Assembly: GCA_950022295.1 (NCBI GenBank)
Contig: OX465598.1
Coordinates: 172,874,001 to 172,938,000, forward strand
Length of the DNA stretch: 64,000 nucleotides
From: Bromus sterilis
Taxonomy: Eukaryota; Streptophyta; Magnoliopsida; Poales; Poaceae
Reading direction: 5' to 3'
Under the pieces are notes generated by a model. That model was not told where the DNA came from, did no database searches, and was given only the letters and a program-made list of their open reading frames with translations. Below are positions 10,865-22,333 of the stretch, one piece after another (within the stretch, counting starts at the first letter, position 1; every line of letters begins with the position of its first letter). A program made the translations under genes and the position numbers.

Positions 10865-13524
10865 ATATTTTTTAATCCGCGTTCATTCAGCAGAGTGATC
10901 ACGGCCTGCTATTCTAAACCTCGCTAACAATGCGCATGGTTCACTGCTGAATATTATATTTATATAGGCAGCATAGGATAAAGGAAAGTACATCAAGACG
11001 CGACAAAAATAGGCTATGCAATAGAATAGGATTGTAATGTAGCAGCAGCAGCATATGCCTAGTGCAAGAAATGTATGGAAAAGATAGGCGATATCTGGGG
11101 TAGAAAAATGGCTCTGCTTTCCTGGAAGCTCGACAGTAGGGGTACAGTCGTCGACGAAGTAGTCGTACTCGATGGTGTCTTCGACGGAAGCAACGGGGTC
11201 TACCGGAGAATAAAGGGGGAGAAACAGTAAATACACAACAATAATAGCAATACAAATTCAAGACATGGCAAACACAGTGTTGGCGGTGTTCTAACGCAGT
11301 GCTAGGTGCTTACGTCGGAGCGGCAAATTATCCAGGGATTATTCATCGGTACCGGTTGATTACCAGACCGATGATCCGGAGGGTGGAAGGTTCCATATCT
11401 GCAATGTTAGAGACATCTAACAAGCATGTGGATAGTGTATCCGTGATCGTTGATTAATCCTGAACAACTTTCATGTTCAGAACAATTTCATCCGGCAAGT
11501 TTTACCGGTTCCGACCGATTACCGGACATTGCAACCATAGGGGGAATGTCTCGGGTTGGGATTGTTAGAGGGGTGTGGTGGTGGTATAGGTAGCGTATCC
11601 GGGTTTTTGATATTTTTCTGATCAATTTTTATGTGTAAAAGTTTTCCATCTGATTTACGGTTTATAAGATATTGAATTTCAAAGTTTGAAATCATTTAAA
11701 TCATTTTTTGGATTTCTTTTATTATTAAAACAGAACATTATCCAAAACAGTAGTTTGACCAGGTCAAACCTGACAAGTGGGACCTACTGACCAATGGGTC
11801 CCACATGTCATAGTCATATTTAATAATTATATTTTCAATTGATAAAACAGTAGGGGTGGCCCACCTGTCATAGTCACATTTTTATAATTGCAATTTAATT
11901 ATCTGATTAAACCAGTGGGAAAAACAGTCAGTGACACATGTACTAATACCCAATTTAATTAACAGTTCATTAATCTAACTTACATCTAGGGCCCACTTGT
12001 AAGTCTCAGGGGGTTATTTCTATTTCTAATTTTACTTAAGGGGGGGGTTATATACAAATCTCTCTTTCTTTTCTTTTTAACAGGGGGATTAGGGGGTGGG
12101 GCCCCACTGTCAGCGGGGGTTAGCCCTAGCCTGCCCATAGTTAAGGCCTATCGTGGCCGCCGGCGATGGACTGTGGCCCAACGGCGAGGTGACTCCGGCC
12201 AGGGGGTCGCGGTGGAGCGGCAAGGGGAGGGCTGCGCGGCGGGTGGGGGTGCGAGCGAGGCAGGCCGAGGTGAGCCGGAGCACGCGTAGGCCCGGCCGAG
12301 CTAAACGAGCTCGAGATCGCTGCTATGGCGGCCGGCGGCGACCGGTGTGGGCCGGAGGGTGCTACGGCGCGACTTTGGCGGGGAAATGGAGGGGAATGGG
12401 GGTGGAGCTCACCGGGGAGCTCGATGCTGCGGCCAGGGAAGGCTGAGGAGGTCGGGAGAGGCGTGTGTAGACGAAGAAGACGACGGTTGTGGTCGAAGCG
12501 GCGGCGCGATTCGCGCGTGGTGGGGCTTTCCGGCAACGACCGAGCACATAGGCAGACGAGAGAGTGCTCGGGGGAGCTCCTTGACATGCTCTCCCACGCT
12601 GGGGAGCTCGGTGGCCACCTCGGCGCCAGGGAGTCCACGGGCGCGGCCGTACCCGGGAAGCTCACAGGAAGGGCGAGGGCGCGGGAGGAAGGATGGAGGC
12701 AGCTACGATTTGTGGAAAGGGGGGGGCTCGGGGGAACTTGTAACCGCCGGCATCCACCGGATGGCAGCCATGGCGTGGAGAGGCGGCATGGATGGCTGCC
12801 ACGCCATGGGTGAAAAGGGGGAGAAGAAGGGGAGGTGGGGTTGGGCCGGGCCCAGTGTGGGTGTTGGAGAAGTTGCCCTGGACGAAGTTGAGCGTTTTCC
12901 CTTTCTAGTTTTCTTTTATGCTTTTGTTTTTTGTTTATATTTTATTTTAGCTATCAAGTGCTTTTAGCAAAATGTGGAAACCGTCCCAATATTGTGGATA
13001 CAATATATAACATGGCTACAAATAGTTTGGGTCACAACTAAAGTCATTTTAATACTAAATAAAATGCCAAGGTTTAACTAAGCTCTTTAGCTACCGTTTT
13101 AGTTATTTAGCTTATTAAATGATTTTTTACCAAGGTGAATCTTGTTCCTATATTTGTGTTGCACATTGTAACGGTGCACAAGAAGTTTGGGGCCTTTATA
13201 AAATATTTTTCTATTTGTTTTAGAGCTAGAACTGATAAAAAGGGACTTTTGGCTGATACTTTGATTTGTTTGATTTATTAAATAGCTTAATAAATCCCCA
13301 CATCCATATGGTCATGAATCACTTATTATTTGGAATTTTTCAAAATTGGTTGCACAATTTTTGGTTGAACATAAATTGTCACTTTGTTTTGGGAATTTTT
13401 AATCGGGTTGAATTTGAACAATCCTTGGTCAAGGTGATCATCATATGCCTAATCATGGTGACTTGGCAACAGTAAAAGTGATTACTGTAGGTGATTACTG
13501 TAGTGTGACACCCGGGGTGTTACA
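10865..13524 (-). repeat. Minus-oriented long LTR (R), 3' part missing
   Basis: The right end is acacccggggtgttaca, i.e. a minus-strand start TGTAACACCCCGGGTGT. Reading on the minus strand come an AT-rich start, a GC-rich block near 12150-12850, an AT-rich block and an acidic exon-like patch at 11199-11122. This is the same order as in the B and A LTRs. The second patch and the CCCTGCAGGG core are absent, so the 3' part was lost near 10865. Long GC-rich open frames on both strands at 12140-12970 are expected by composition and not credited. Confidence 0.65.
11122..11199 (-). other. LTR-embedded acidic exon 1, R copy
   Basis: On the minus strand a 78-nt patch follows ttctccggtag and ends CCAG before GAAAGC, one base off the GCAAG donor seen in N, B and A. 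It starts with two codon bases and ends with one, as in the other families, and is open with an acidic stretch (VEDTIEYDYFVDD). Exon 2 is missing with the LTR's 3' part. Confidence 0.4.
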
Positions 13525-14079
13525 CCGTCCTCCACCAAAACGGCTTGAGGCTGCCTCGTCACCTCCACAAGGTGAGGGTTGATGATGTTGACGAGGAACG
13601 TGTCCTTGGAAGAGATTGAGGAAGCCATGGCACTTAGGTTTTGCTGGATTATTTCCTAGCAACCACAAATCGAAAAGAAAACGCAGGGAATCACGAGATA
13701 CAGAAACTGGATGATCCGAGAAAATATATAGCAAAAATTTCCACATCGGAAGGAAAGTAAAACACCAAAGGGTAGTCGGAGACGGACTCCTTGTGGACCA
13801 AGCGGACTCGTGGTGCGGCCAGGGTGCAGGCCGCGCCACCAGGGCGAATAGCCCACCGGGAACTCCTCTCCGGCTCCACTTTGGCTTGGAATTAGTCTTA
13901 TTTTTCAAAAACTGATTATACACAAGTTTTATGTTTTTCGCGAAGTTTTCTTACCGTATTACATACTAGCCCACCAGGTGTCTGACACAATGTTGTAATA
14001 TGTTCTTCATGAGTAGCTATCTGTATCACATCCACCTCCACATTGATAGGGTCTCCCGCCATGTAATGCTTGAGTCTTT
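13525..14079 (-). pseudogene. 3' tail of element F
   Basis: Minus-strand sequence downstream of the integrase end. It includes a short frame at 13495-13923 containing NKTNSKPKWSRRGVPGG and a proline-rich continuation, a stretch that from memory recurs downstream of integrase in wheat Athila-like elements. It is cut by LTR R at 13524 and ends at the A insertion site. Function unknown; probably a pol C-terminal tail or a non-coding 3' region. Confidence 0.45.
14075..14079. other. Target-site duplication of element A, left copy (tcttt)
   Basis: Identical to the five bases at 49491-49495 on the far side of A, 35.4 kb away. Confidence 0.9.
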
Positions 14080-14223
14080 TGTAAGGCCCCCGATGCGGTG
14101 CTAACTCGAGTTAGTCGCCTTCGCGTCCCACTCAAGTTAGTAGCGCATAAAAGGCCACCGACTCATGACACTCACACTCGTGTCGCTGCCGGATTCTCGA
14201 CAACTGATATAAGAACAATGAAC

Positions 14224-14229
14224 TTTATT
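14224..14229 (-). terminator. Candidate poly(A) signal in A 3' LTR
   Basis: Minus-strand AATAAA about 190 bases after the exon 2 stop. In the 5' LTR the same place reads AGTATAAAG, so the hexamer is lost there. Confidence 0.45.
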
Positions 14230-14418
14230 CTAAGACATAAATATAGAGTCCAGGGCATACATCGCCACTGGAATTATTACATCATCTCAGAGGTCCATAG
14301 ACCCAACAGTACATCATGCAACAAGCGGAAGACAATCACGACCGATTACGGTCAAAATTCAAATTTCCCTAGAGAGGGCTGCACATAAATAGTCCACCCA
14401 CGGATCATCGGAGCCCAA

Positions 14419-14513
14419 CTATAGGATATACTGAACGAAGTCATCCTCATCGTCATCCTCCGGGGGAACTTCCACGAAGTATCGCCCGGTGCTCGGGTCG
14501 AGGTAGTAGTCCA
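14419..14513 (-). other. LTR-embedded acidic exon 2 with stop, A 3' LTR
   Basis: Minus strand, after the acceptor-like ggccgctgcag. It takes the single base left by exon 1 and stays open for 30 codons, with YYLDPSTGRYF and a run EDDDEDD, then TAG at 14421-14419. Phase is identical to the unrelated-looking B copy. The repeat of phase, acidity and position across families is the evidence for coding; no start codon has been located. Confidence 0.5.
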
Positions 14514-14860
14514 CTGCAGCGGCCGATCAGATAAAACAGTAAAAGCACCAAAGGAAAACAGGGGTGAGATTATATCATTACAGGATAACTAACTTCCTAC
14601 AGTAAGACAAGATAAAGGTAAAGGTAGCAGCCGCACTAGCATATAGGGTAGCCATCTTTCTATTAGAGTAGAGGTAAGATCCAAGAATACACGTGACATC
14701 GTGTCATAAGTCCACTATTCACCTACTTACGTCAAGCATAACTCAACCTGGATCTTCTCTCAGTCCCCCTGGACGAAGAAAAGCAACCAAGGCACTCAGA
14801 CGGTAGGCAAGTTTTTAATTATGATTCGAATTGATGTTATTCTATGAACAAGGAGTAGGT

Positions 14861-14922
14861 CTCAAGTCGTCCATAACAGCGGACACGGCTTTTCGAAAAG
14901 ATTTAACCCTGCAGGGGTGTAC
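14861..14922 (-). other. Conserved LTR core around CCCTGCAGGG, A 3' LTR
   Basis: Minus strand ggtacacccctgcagggtt, a ttcgaaaagccgtgtcc box and gttatggacgac. Aligns with the N and B cores although the surrounding LTR does not. Confidence 0.65.
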
Positions 14923-15716
14923 CAACTGCCCATCATAGGCTTCGCATGTACGCCCGGTTTCCACTTGGCTAGGTAAACGCCTGAAACTCCGGAACGTCAG
15001 AGTCCCTCTAACTAGCAACGCACAATTCCGGGTGGCCCCCGGTGAGTCAACAACCAACTCAAAAGCCGGCCGCACTCTCGAATCGGTCTCTACCGCATGA
15101 CTCCAGGTTTGGATTACGGGTTAAATCTCATATGAGACCGGGTCCTCAGCCGGTCAAGGTGGGCCAGCCAAGAAACAAGTCCTCCTGGCCCAAGGTGGTT
15201 TGTATTCAACTGGGGTACCACCAGCACACACACGTTGCAAATATTAAATCAGCTCGGGCCACCACTAGAATTGTATGAAGGTAGGTAGGTAAGACAAGGG
15301 GACCCCATAGAATCCCACACACGATTAGGCACGCTCGTCAAGAAACACAATACCCGGAACTTGGGACCTAGGTGACTTAAATGGAACAAAACACCTGGCA
15401 GGAATAGCCTGGTCTCCCATCATTCGTTAGATATAAAATTAACATCATAATAATAATAAATATCAACCAACTTCTTTAAACAACATGATATCCCAAACCA
15501 TAGCATAGGGTAAGCAGCAAGCTTTTCTACTCATACTAAGCAATGGCTGAGCAGCGGTAACTTAGCAATACAATGTTTTGCTGGGATGTGGGGATCATGG
15601 CTGTTTGTTTTTTGAATGTGGCATAAGCAAGTGGATAAGATCAAACAAACGTTCTAGCATACAGCTAGGCAGGTAGGAAGAAAGGTATCAAGTAATGGTA
15701 TAAATCTTCCCCTTGC

Positions 15717-15806
15717 CTAGGTAATCGGTCGACGGAGCAGACGTAGCAGGGTCCTCAGGCTCGGTGTCGGAAATCTCCACGTAAGTCTCCTCGGCAGTCT
15801 CAGGTG
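15717..15806 (-). other. LTR-embedded acidic exon 1, A 3' LTR
   Basis: Minus strand, 90 nt between tttacgttag and CTAG/GCAAG. Open frame PETAEETYVEISDTEPEDP then TSAPSTDYL; starts with two codon bases and ends with one. The 5' LTR copy (46552-46463) is also open and 90 nt long, with CCAG/GCAAG at the donor. Confidence 0.5.
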
Positions 15807-18736
15807 CTAACGTAAAGTACCGGCAAGGAAAAAGGCATACAAGTAACCAATGGGTGCAATGCACAGGCAAAGATGGTATGATCAAGTTTAATAGACATGA
15901 TGTGACCCTATCTAGTCAATTGAAATGAAGGTGGTGACGACACGTCAACAACTTCATATACAATTTATTTATGTTGAATGGCTTCGGTCTTAGCCTTAAT
16001 TTTTGGTGTAAGTAACATGGCAAAATGGCATGATCAACAAAATAATCACCAGAAAAAAATACAACGTGATAGTAAAACATCGATTCCGGAGACGGAGAGA
16101 TGTCGATGAACTTGACATCGGAAAGATACAGAAAAAGAAAGGAACCCAGCCACATTGCATAGGACACTATGCTAGGGTCTGGTTCTTGATGCAAAAATTG
16201 AAGAGGACATGAAAAGAGACTTGGAATGAAAAGATGATCAGGTTTTAAACATGCACTGAAGTTGAAAGAAACGAGAAAAGAAAGGCAAGGTTGGATATGG
16301 TTAGGTGATCACACCATGTCCACTGAGGTGCACAAAGCATCCAATGGACATCAATATTTTACTCCCTGCAATTTTCTACCCCAAAACCATATAAGGTATG
16401 GCTCCATGTGAATTTGCAAAGCACAGTTGCAAATTCAAATGAACTTAGGGGCCTGAGTGCAAAGTTGGACTACATGCATTTCAGGAAAAATTCAAATGGC
16501 GAAACCACTGTCACCTATTGATCCTTGGGAAAAACTACTCAAAAGTCATATATGGGTTGCCACATTTGAGTTTTGGGAAGTGGTTGCAAAAACAAAAGAA
16601 AAGAGGGGCATATTTGTATAATTTCCAACATCACAAAATTTTGAGGGGGCAAATTGTAAAATGGTCATCACCACTGTGTTCAGTGGGTCAAACTACCCCA
16701 AAAACATATATGGGGTGCCCAAACTTGAGTTGAAGTTTAAAAACAGAATTTAATTTGAAAACAAATTCAAATTCAAATTTAAACAGAAAAGAAAAGAAAC
16801 AAACAAAAAAAGGAAAAAGAAAAAGGCACAAGCCACATGGGCTGCCTCTCACCAGGCCCAACTTCTCTCTCCCTGACCCAAACGAGCAAGCCCACTCGGA
16901 TGGAGAAATAAATTCAAAAAAAAGAAAAAAAAGGGCCGAGCCCACTGCTGGACCAGGCCCACGGCCTTTCTTCTCCTCCTCGGCCCGGCCTCTCTCTCTG
17001 AACTCCGCGCGACATCTGACGGACTGAAGAAAAACAGGGGCTTCTCCCTGAACCTGACGACGGCGGCAAGTTCAGACGAGCCCCACGTCGTGCTGCGGCC
17101 ATGCTCTGACGAGCCCCGACATGGAAACCCGAGAGGGGACATCAGGCTACACCTGCGCACACACCAAGCACTCCATCTCCTCCTCTCCTCTTCGGAATCC
17201 CCAAGGGAACATCACGGCGGCGATCGGAGGTCAGGCTCCAGACTGACAGACGCAAGGTCCCAACTTTGGGCGACCCTGCCGTCGCGTGCTCTTCGTCTCC
17301 GACCATGGCATCACGCCCCACACGAAGAGCGTACATCCACGAAGTCGTGGGTACCAGTGACCCGGCCGGAACCTCGTCGGAGCGGAGGCTATCGACCTCT
17401 GAACCTGTCGGCGACACTGACGCAGACCGCAACAGGGTTCAGACACGGCGTCGCACACTTCTATACGTGGAAACGGTCACGCTTTGGCTGCCACACGCGT
17501 GCTCTCAGCAACCCTGGAGCACGCGCATAGATGACCCCAACACGGCCCGGGCACAGGGTGCTCGAATTGGCCACCGGCAATAAGCTCGCGCGGCGGATCA
17601 CTACTGCCACAGGCGCCAGAACCCTATGTTGTACTGCGGGCAAGATGGGGAACACACGCTCACCTTGAGGTGCTTGGAGACGGCTCGCATGCACTGGAGG
17701 GGAAGAAGACGCGGCGGCCGTCGACGAGGAAGAAGGGGTCCGCGGTGGTGGGTTCTGCAGCGAGGTCGAAAGGCTCCACCGTGCGACAACCTGGAGATGC
17801 CGAAGCGGACACGTCGGCTATTAGACCATGGAGACAAGTGCACGGTCTCAACAGCGGCGAATTGCAGAAGAGCTCACCGGGGCGGAGCGGAACAGGACAA
17901 AGGAGGGAACCTCTCCCGGCGGCGGCGAGGGGGAAGTGATGGGAGGAACGGAACCCTAGGGGGCTCCTGCGGCTCTGGGGGCGGCTTATAGGGAGGGGAC
18001 GGCCTCCAGCCACGTCGGCAAGCGTCGACGTCGACGGCCTCCCGCCGGTGTGAGAGAAGAGGGGGAGGGGACCGCTCCACGGTGGAAAGGCGATGCGTCC
18101 CCTCCCTCGGATCTTGATCGCGCGGCTAGGATTCGTCCCGCGTACCACTTCGCTGGAAGAGGCCCAGCTGGGCTGCGGACAAGGGGAGGACCAGATGGGC
18201 CGGGTCTGCTGGACTGCCTCCAGAGAGAAAGGAATAAATTAAAAAAAGATTTTTGCCATTAAAAATTAACATAAATTACCAAGAGGTTTTGTGGCCAATC
18301 CACAAAAGAGAAAAACATATAAAAATATGTTTTGGAAACCTTGGAATATTCTCAATTTTCTAAAATTGGTTTGACCAATTTTTGAGCAAGTAAAATGTGG
18401 GGGCATTTTGAAAATTCAAACCACCTTGAACTGTGGCCCACAATTACGGAGTTGGCACAAATGTTTCAAGGATTTTAAAAAGATTGGGAGGGGCAAGGAA
18501 TTGGCTATGCCAAGTTTGGGGTCAAGGAGAGCATGCATGCAAGAAAGAATAATCTTCAATCACCCTTCTTGAACCATTTTGGATGCAAATTCAAACAAAC
18601 CAAATGGGCTCCAATCCCAATGCAAATTCAAATCACCACATGAAACGTCAAGACCTAGCATCATGCCAAGTTACAAAGTCATCAGACAAGGTACAATATC
18701 ATGTTGATTTCTTATTATTGCGAATGGGTTGTTACA

Positions 18737-18754
18737 ACACTCCCCCACTAGCAC
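18737..18754 (-). other. Polypurine tract of element A
   Basis: Minus strand gtgctagtgggggagtgt directly before the 3' LTR. It primes plus-strand DNA synthesis in this class of element. Confidence 0.8.
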
Positions 18755-18772
18755 AGGATCTCGTCCCGAGAT

Positions 18773-21700
18773 CTAAGCCTGAAACAACTCAGGATACTCA
18801 GAACGGAGATGATCTTCGCGCTCTCACGTTGCTTCCTTCTCCGAATGATGTGCCCACTGAACTTTCATGAACTTGACGGTCTTGTGGCGAGTCTTGCGCT
18901 CGGACGTCTCAAGAACACGGATTGGACGCTCTGAGTAGGAAAGGTCCGCACTCAGCTGTATGTCGCCCAAGTTAACAGCCTGCTCTGGCTGCTTGAAGCA
19001 TTGCTTTAGCTGGGACACATGGAACACGTCATGCAGCATGGAAAAACTCTCTGGAAGTTCGAGCCGAAAGGCAAGAGGTCCTCTAGTATCAATGATGCGG
19101 AAAGGTCCGACAAATCTTGGAGCGAGCTTTCCCTTGATACCAAAGCGGTGAGTTCCCCTCAATGGAGACACTCTCAGGTACGCCCAATCACCAACCTGAA
19201 ATGCTACACCACGGTGCCTTTTGTCATAATAGGCCTTCTGCCTAGACTGTGCTGCCTTTAGGTTCTCTCGGACAATCTTCACTCTGTCATCTGCCTCTTG
19301 GATCACATCTGGACCGAATAGCTGCCTGTCACCTGTCTCGGACCAGTTCAAAGGTGTCCTGCACTTGCGGCCATACAAAACTTCAAACGGCGCTGCCTGC
19401 AGACTTTCTTGATAGCTGTTGTTGTAAGAGAACTCAGCATACGGCAAGCACTCTTCCCACTTCATGCCAAAGGAGATGACACATGCTCCAAGCATGTCCT
19501 CGAGGATTGGTTCACGCGCTCGACTTGCCCACTTGTCTGAGGGTGATAAGAGGTACTGAACAACACTGTCGTACCAATCGCCTTTTGAAAGGCCTGCCAG
19601 AACTTAGAGGTGAAAAGGCTGCCTCTATCAGAACTGATCTTCTTGGGAATGCCATGCAAAGATACAACTCTTGCAGTGTACAAATCCGCCAACTGAGCTG
19701 CAGAAATGGAGTCCTTCACTGGAAATAAGTGGGAAACTTTGGAAAGATTGTAAATGACAACAAATATGGCATTGTTCTTCTTCTACGACAAGGGGAAGCC
19801 TGTGATGAAATCCATCTATATGTGATCCCACTTCCACTCTGGAATCTCAAGTGGCTGAAGCAACCCTGCAGGCTTCTGGTGTTGTGCCTTCACTCTCCTG
19901 CACACATCACACTGAGACACGTAACGGGAAACATCCCGCTTCATACGAGTCCACCAAAAAGCTTTTCTTGAGATCTTGATACATCTTTGTACTCCTAGGG
20001 TGAATAGACAGCTTGGAGTCATGGGCTTCCTTCATGATGACCTCACTGAGATCTCCCTCCTTGGGAACAACAACTCGCTCTTCGAACAACACGATGCCGT
20101 CATTATGCACTGAAAAGCAATCGTACTTTGGAACTGAGGCGGCAACACCCTGCTTGATCTTTTGTATCATTGAGCTGCCAGACTGAGCTTCACGAATCTT
20201 CTCATGGATAGTGGGCTCTACCACAAGGTTGGCAAGGTAGCCTGCTCGAAGTGGCTGGAGATTGAGACTTCGAAAGGACTCACACAAATCAGGGTGGATC
20301 TTCTGCACCTGGATATTATTGCAATCGCCCTTGCGGCTCAGCGCATCATCTATGACATTCGCCTTCCCAGGCGTGTACTGAATATCAACTGTGTACTCAG
20401 TAATGGTTTCAAGCCATCTTCTTTGCCTCAAGTTCAGATTTGGCTGAGTGAGCAAGTACTTCAGACTCTTGTGGTCGGTGAACACATCCACCTTCCTCCC
20501 TAAGAGGAGGTGTCGCCAAGTGATCAAAGCGTGCACAACTGCTGCAAGCTCCAAGTCGTGCGTGGGATAATTCCTCTCACTCGTCTTCAACTGCCGTGAG
20601 GTATAAGCCACAATATTCCTGCCTTGCATCAAAACTCCGCCTAGACCTTGCAATGAGGCATCAAAAACACCTGAAAAGGCTGTGACTCATCTGGTGGTGT
20701 GAGAATTGGAGCTGTGGTCAGCTTCTCTTTCAACTCCTCGAAGGCTGACTGGCAAGCTAGTGACCAAGTGTACCGTTTGCGTTTGCACAACAACTCAGTC
20801 ATTGGCTTTGCTATTTTGGAGAAATTCTGCACAAACGTCCTGCAATAACTGGCGAGGCCGAGAAAACTCCTTAGCTGCTTCACATTCTTTGGCGGAGCCC
20901 ACTCTAGAATAGTGCGGACTCGCTCTGGATCAACCGCAATTCCCTCAGCGGAGATAACATGGCCCAGAAAATTGACCTTGTCCAGCCAAAACTCAAACTT
21001 GGAGAACTTGGCGTAGTACCGGTGCTCTCTCAACTTCTGTAGCACCAGGCGTAGATGTTCCTCATGTTCAGCCTCTGACTTGGAATAGACAAGAATGTCG
21101 TCGAGGCAGAGGATCACAAACACATCAAGCCATTGTTGGAACAAATAGTTCATAGCTCTCATGAATGTAGGAGGGGAATTTGAGAAGCCAAAATTCATGA
21201 CTGTGAACTCATACAACCGATAATTTGTGCTGAACGCGATCTTGGGAATGTCCTCTTCACGAACACGGATTTGGTGATACCCCATCCTCAAGTCAAACTT
21301 GGAAAACACCTTAGCTCCATTCAACTGTTCGAACAGATCATTGATGCGGGGTAAAGGGTATTTGTTCTTGATAGTCTTCTTGTTGATACCGCGATAATCC
21401 TGGACAAAGCGGCTAGTCCCATCCTTCTTCTGGACAAACAAAGTTGGTGTACCCCAAGGGGAAGTGCTTGCGCGGATAAAACCGCTTGCCTCCAACTCTG
21501 TCAACTGCTTCTTGAACTCAATCAACTCCTTCGAACACATCTTGTACGGATGCCGAGAAATCGGCTGAGTACCAGGCTCTAGCTCAATAACGAACTCAAT
21601 AGCTCGAATTGGGGGAATTCCTGGAAACTCCTCTGGAAAGACGTCTGGAAACTCACAGACAACTTTGACTTCTTCGAGCAAAGGCGCGACTCCTGCGTTC

Positions 21701-22333
21701 AACGCGTACAACTGTGCTGCTCCTGCCGCTGAGCCACAAGTGTACAAGACTTCTGCGCTTGAATCATGTGTCAACTTCACAGATCTGGTCGGACAATCAA
21801 TATTGGCCTTGTGCTGCACAAGCCAATCCATGCCCAAAATGACATCAATGTCGGAACGAGGCAAGACAACCAGGGACGCTGAAAAGATAACACCCTGGAT
21901 ACAGATCTCCGCATCTGGATCAAAAACGGACAAGCTGGACCTTGAACCAGGAGTGTGAACCGCAAGGGGTTTCTGGAGCAACTCGGTCCGAAGGTCATTT
22001 GTTGAAGCAAAGGAATGTGATACGAACCAATGGGAAGTTCCGAAATCAAACAGAACTGTCGCGGGAACTGAACACACAAGCAACCTACCAAGAACGATCT
22101 CTGAAGACTGTTGAGCATCTGTGAGCATCACGTTGTTCACCCGAACTGCACGTGGCTGTGCCTTCACCATCGCGGTGCTCGGAGTAGAGCGAGGTGGAGG
22201 AATTGGGAGCCAAGCAAAGCGCGAATCGGTGCAGTTGGGAGAAGTGTGCCCCGGCTCTCTGCACTTGTAGTAGATCATGCCTGGCCTGGGCTGGGACTGC
22301 GGCCTGGGTGGCCTCGTGTGTGGTGGTGTATAG
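18773..22333 (-). pseudogene. pol of element A: zinc knuckle, protease, RT, RNase H, integrase, chromodomain
   Basis: Minus strand. The frame at 22278-20641 has a knuckle remnant (YYKCREPGHTSPNC; first Cys is Tyr), protease DFGTS where the family has DSG, and RT with CLDD in place of YLDD (21108-21097). A shift near 20650 leads to RNase H (FTDHKSLKY, DALSRK) and the integrase Zn-binding region (to about 19907). Further shifts give the integrase core pieces (SSDRGSLFTS, HPQTSGQVERV) and a C-terminal domain with chromodomain (18824-19495: GRKCRTPLNW, KGKLAPRFVGPFRI, RVLETSERKTRHK). TGA at 18826-18824 replaces the chromodomain Trp in EATW. The chromodomain points to the Tekay-like chromoviruses. 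Altered catalytic residues and at least three frame breaks make it inactive. Element B interrupts it on the N-terminal side at 22333. Confidence 0.9.
22329..22333. other. Probable target-site duplication of element B, left copy (tatag)
   Basis: The right copy, 36362-36366, is tagag: four of five bases agree. The flanks on both sides read as the same minus-strand gag/pol proline-rich linker, which supports the junction. Confidence 0.65.

Larger units (their letters stand above)
14080..18736 (-). repeat. 3' LTR of element A
   Basis: Aligns along its length with 44825-49490. On the minus strand: AT-rich start, GC-rich block (about 17950-16900), acidic exon 1 (15806-15717), CCCTGCAGGG core (14922-14861), acidic exon 2 (14513-14419), AATAAA (14229-14224) and the end at 14080. 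Confidence 0.92.

Noticed and set aside
12141..12967. Long open frames on both strands (174 and 206 codons)
   Set aside because: They lie in the GC-rich block of LTR R, overlap on opposite strands, and have Arg/Gly/Pro-rich chance composition; no domain seen.
17090..17530. 146-codon frame in A 3' LTR, also near 47800-48273
   Set aside because: GC-block frame, Arg/His/Pro/Ser-rich with opposite-strand overlap; no sign of selection between the two LTRs by eye.
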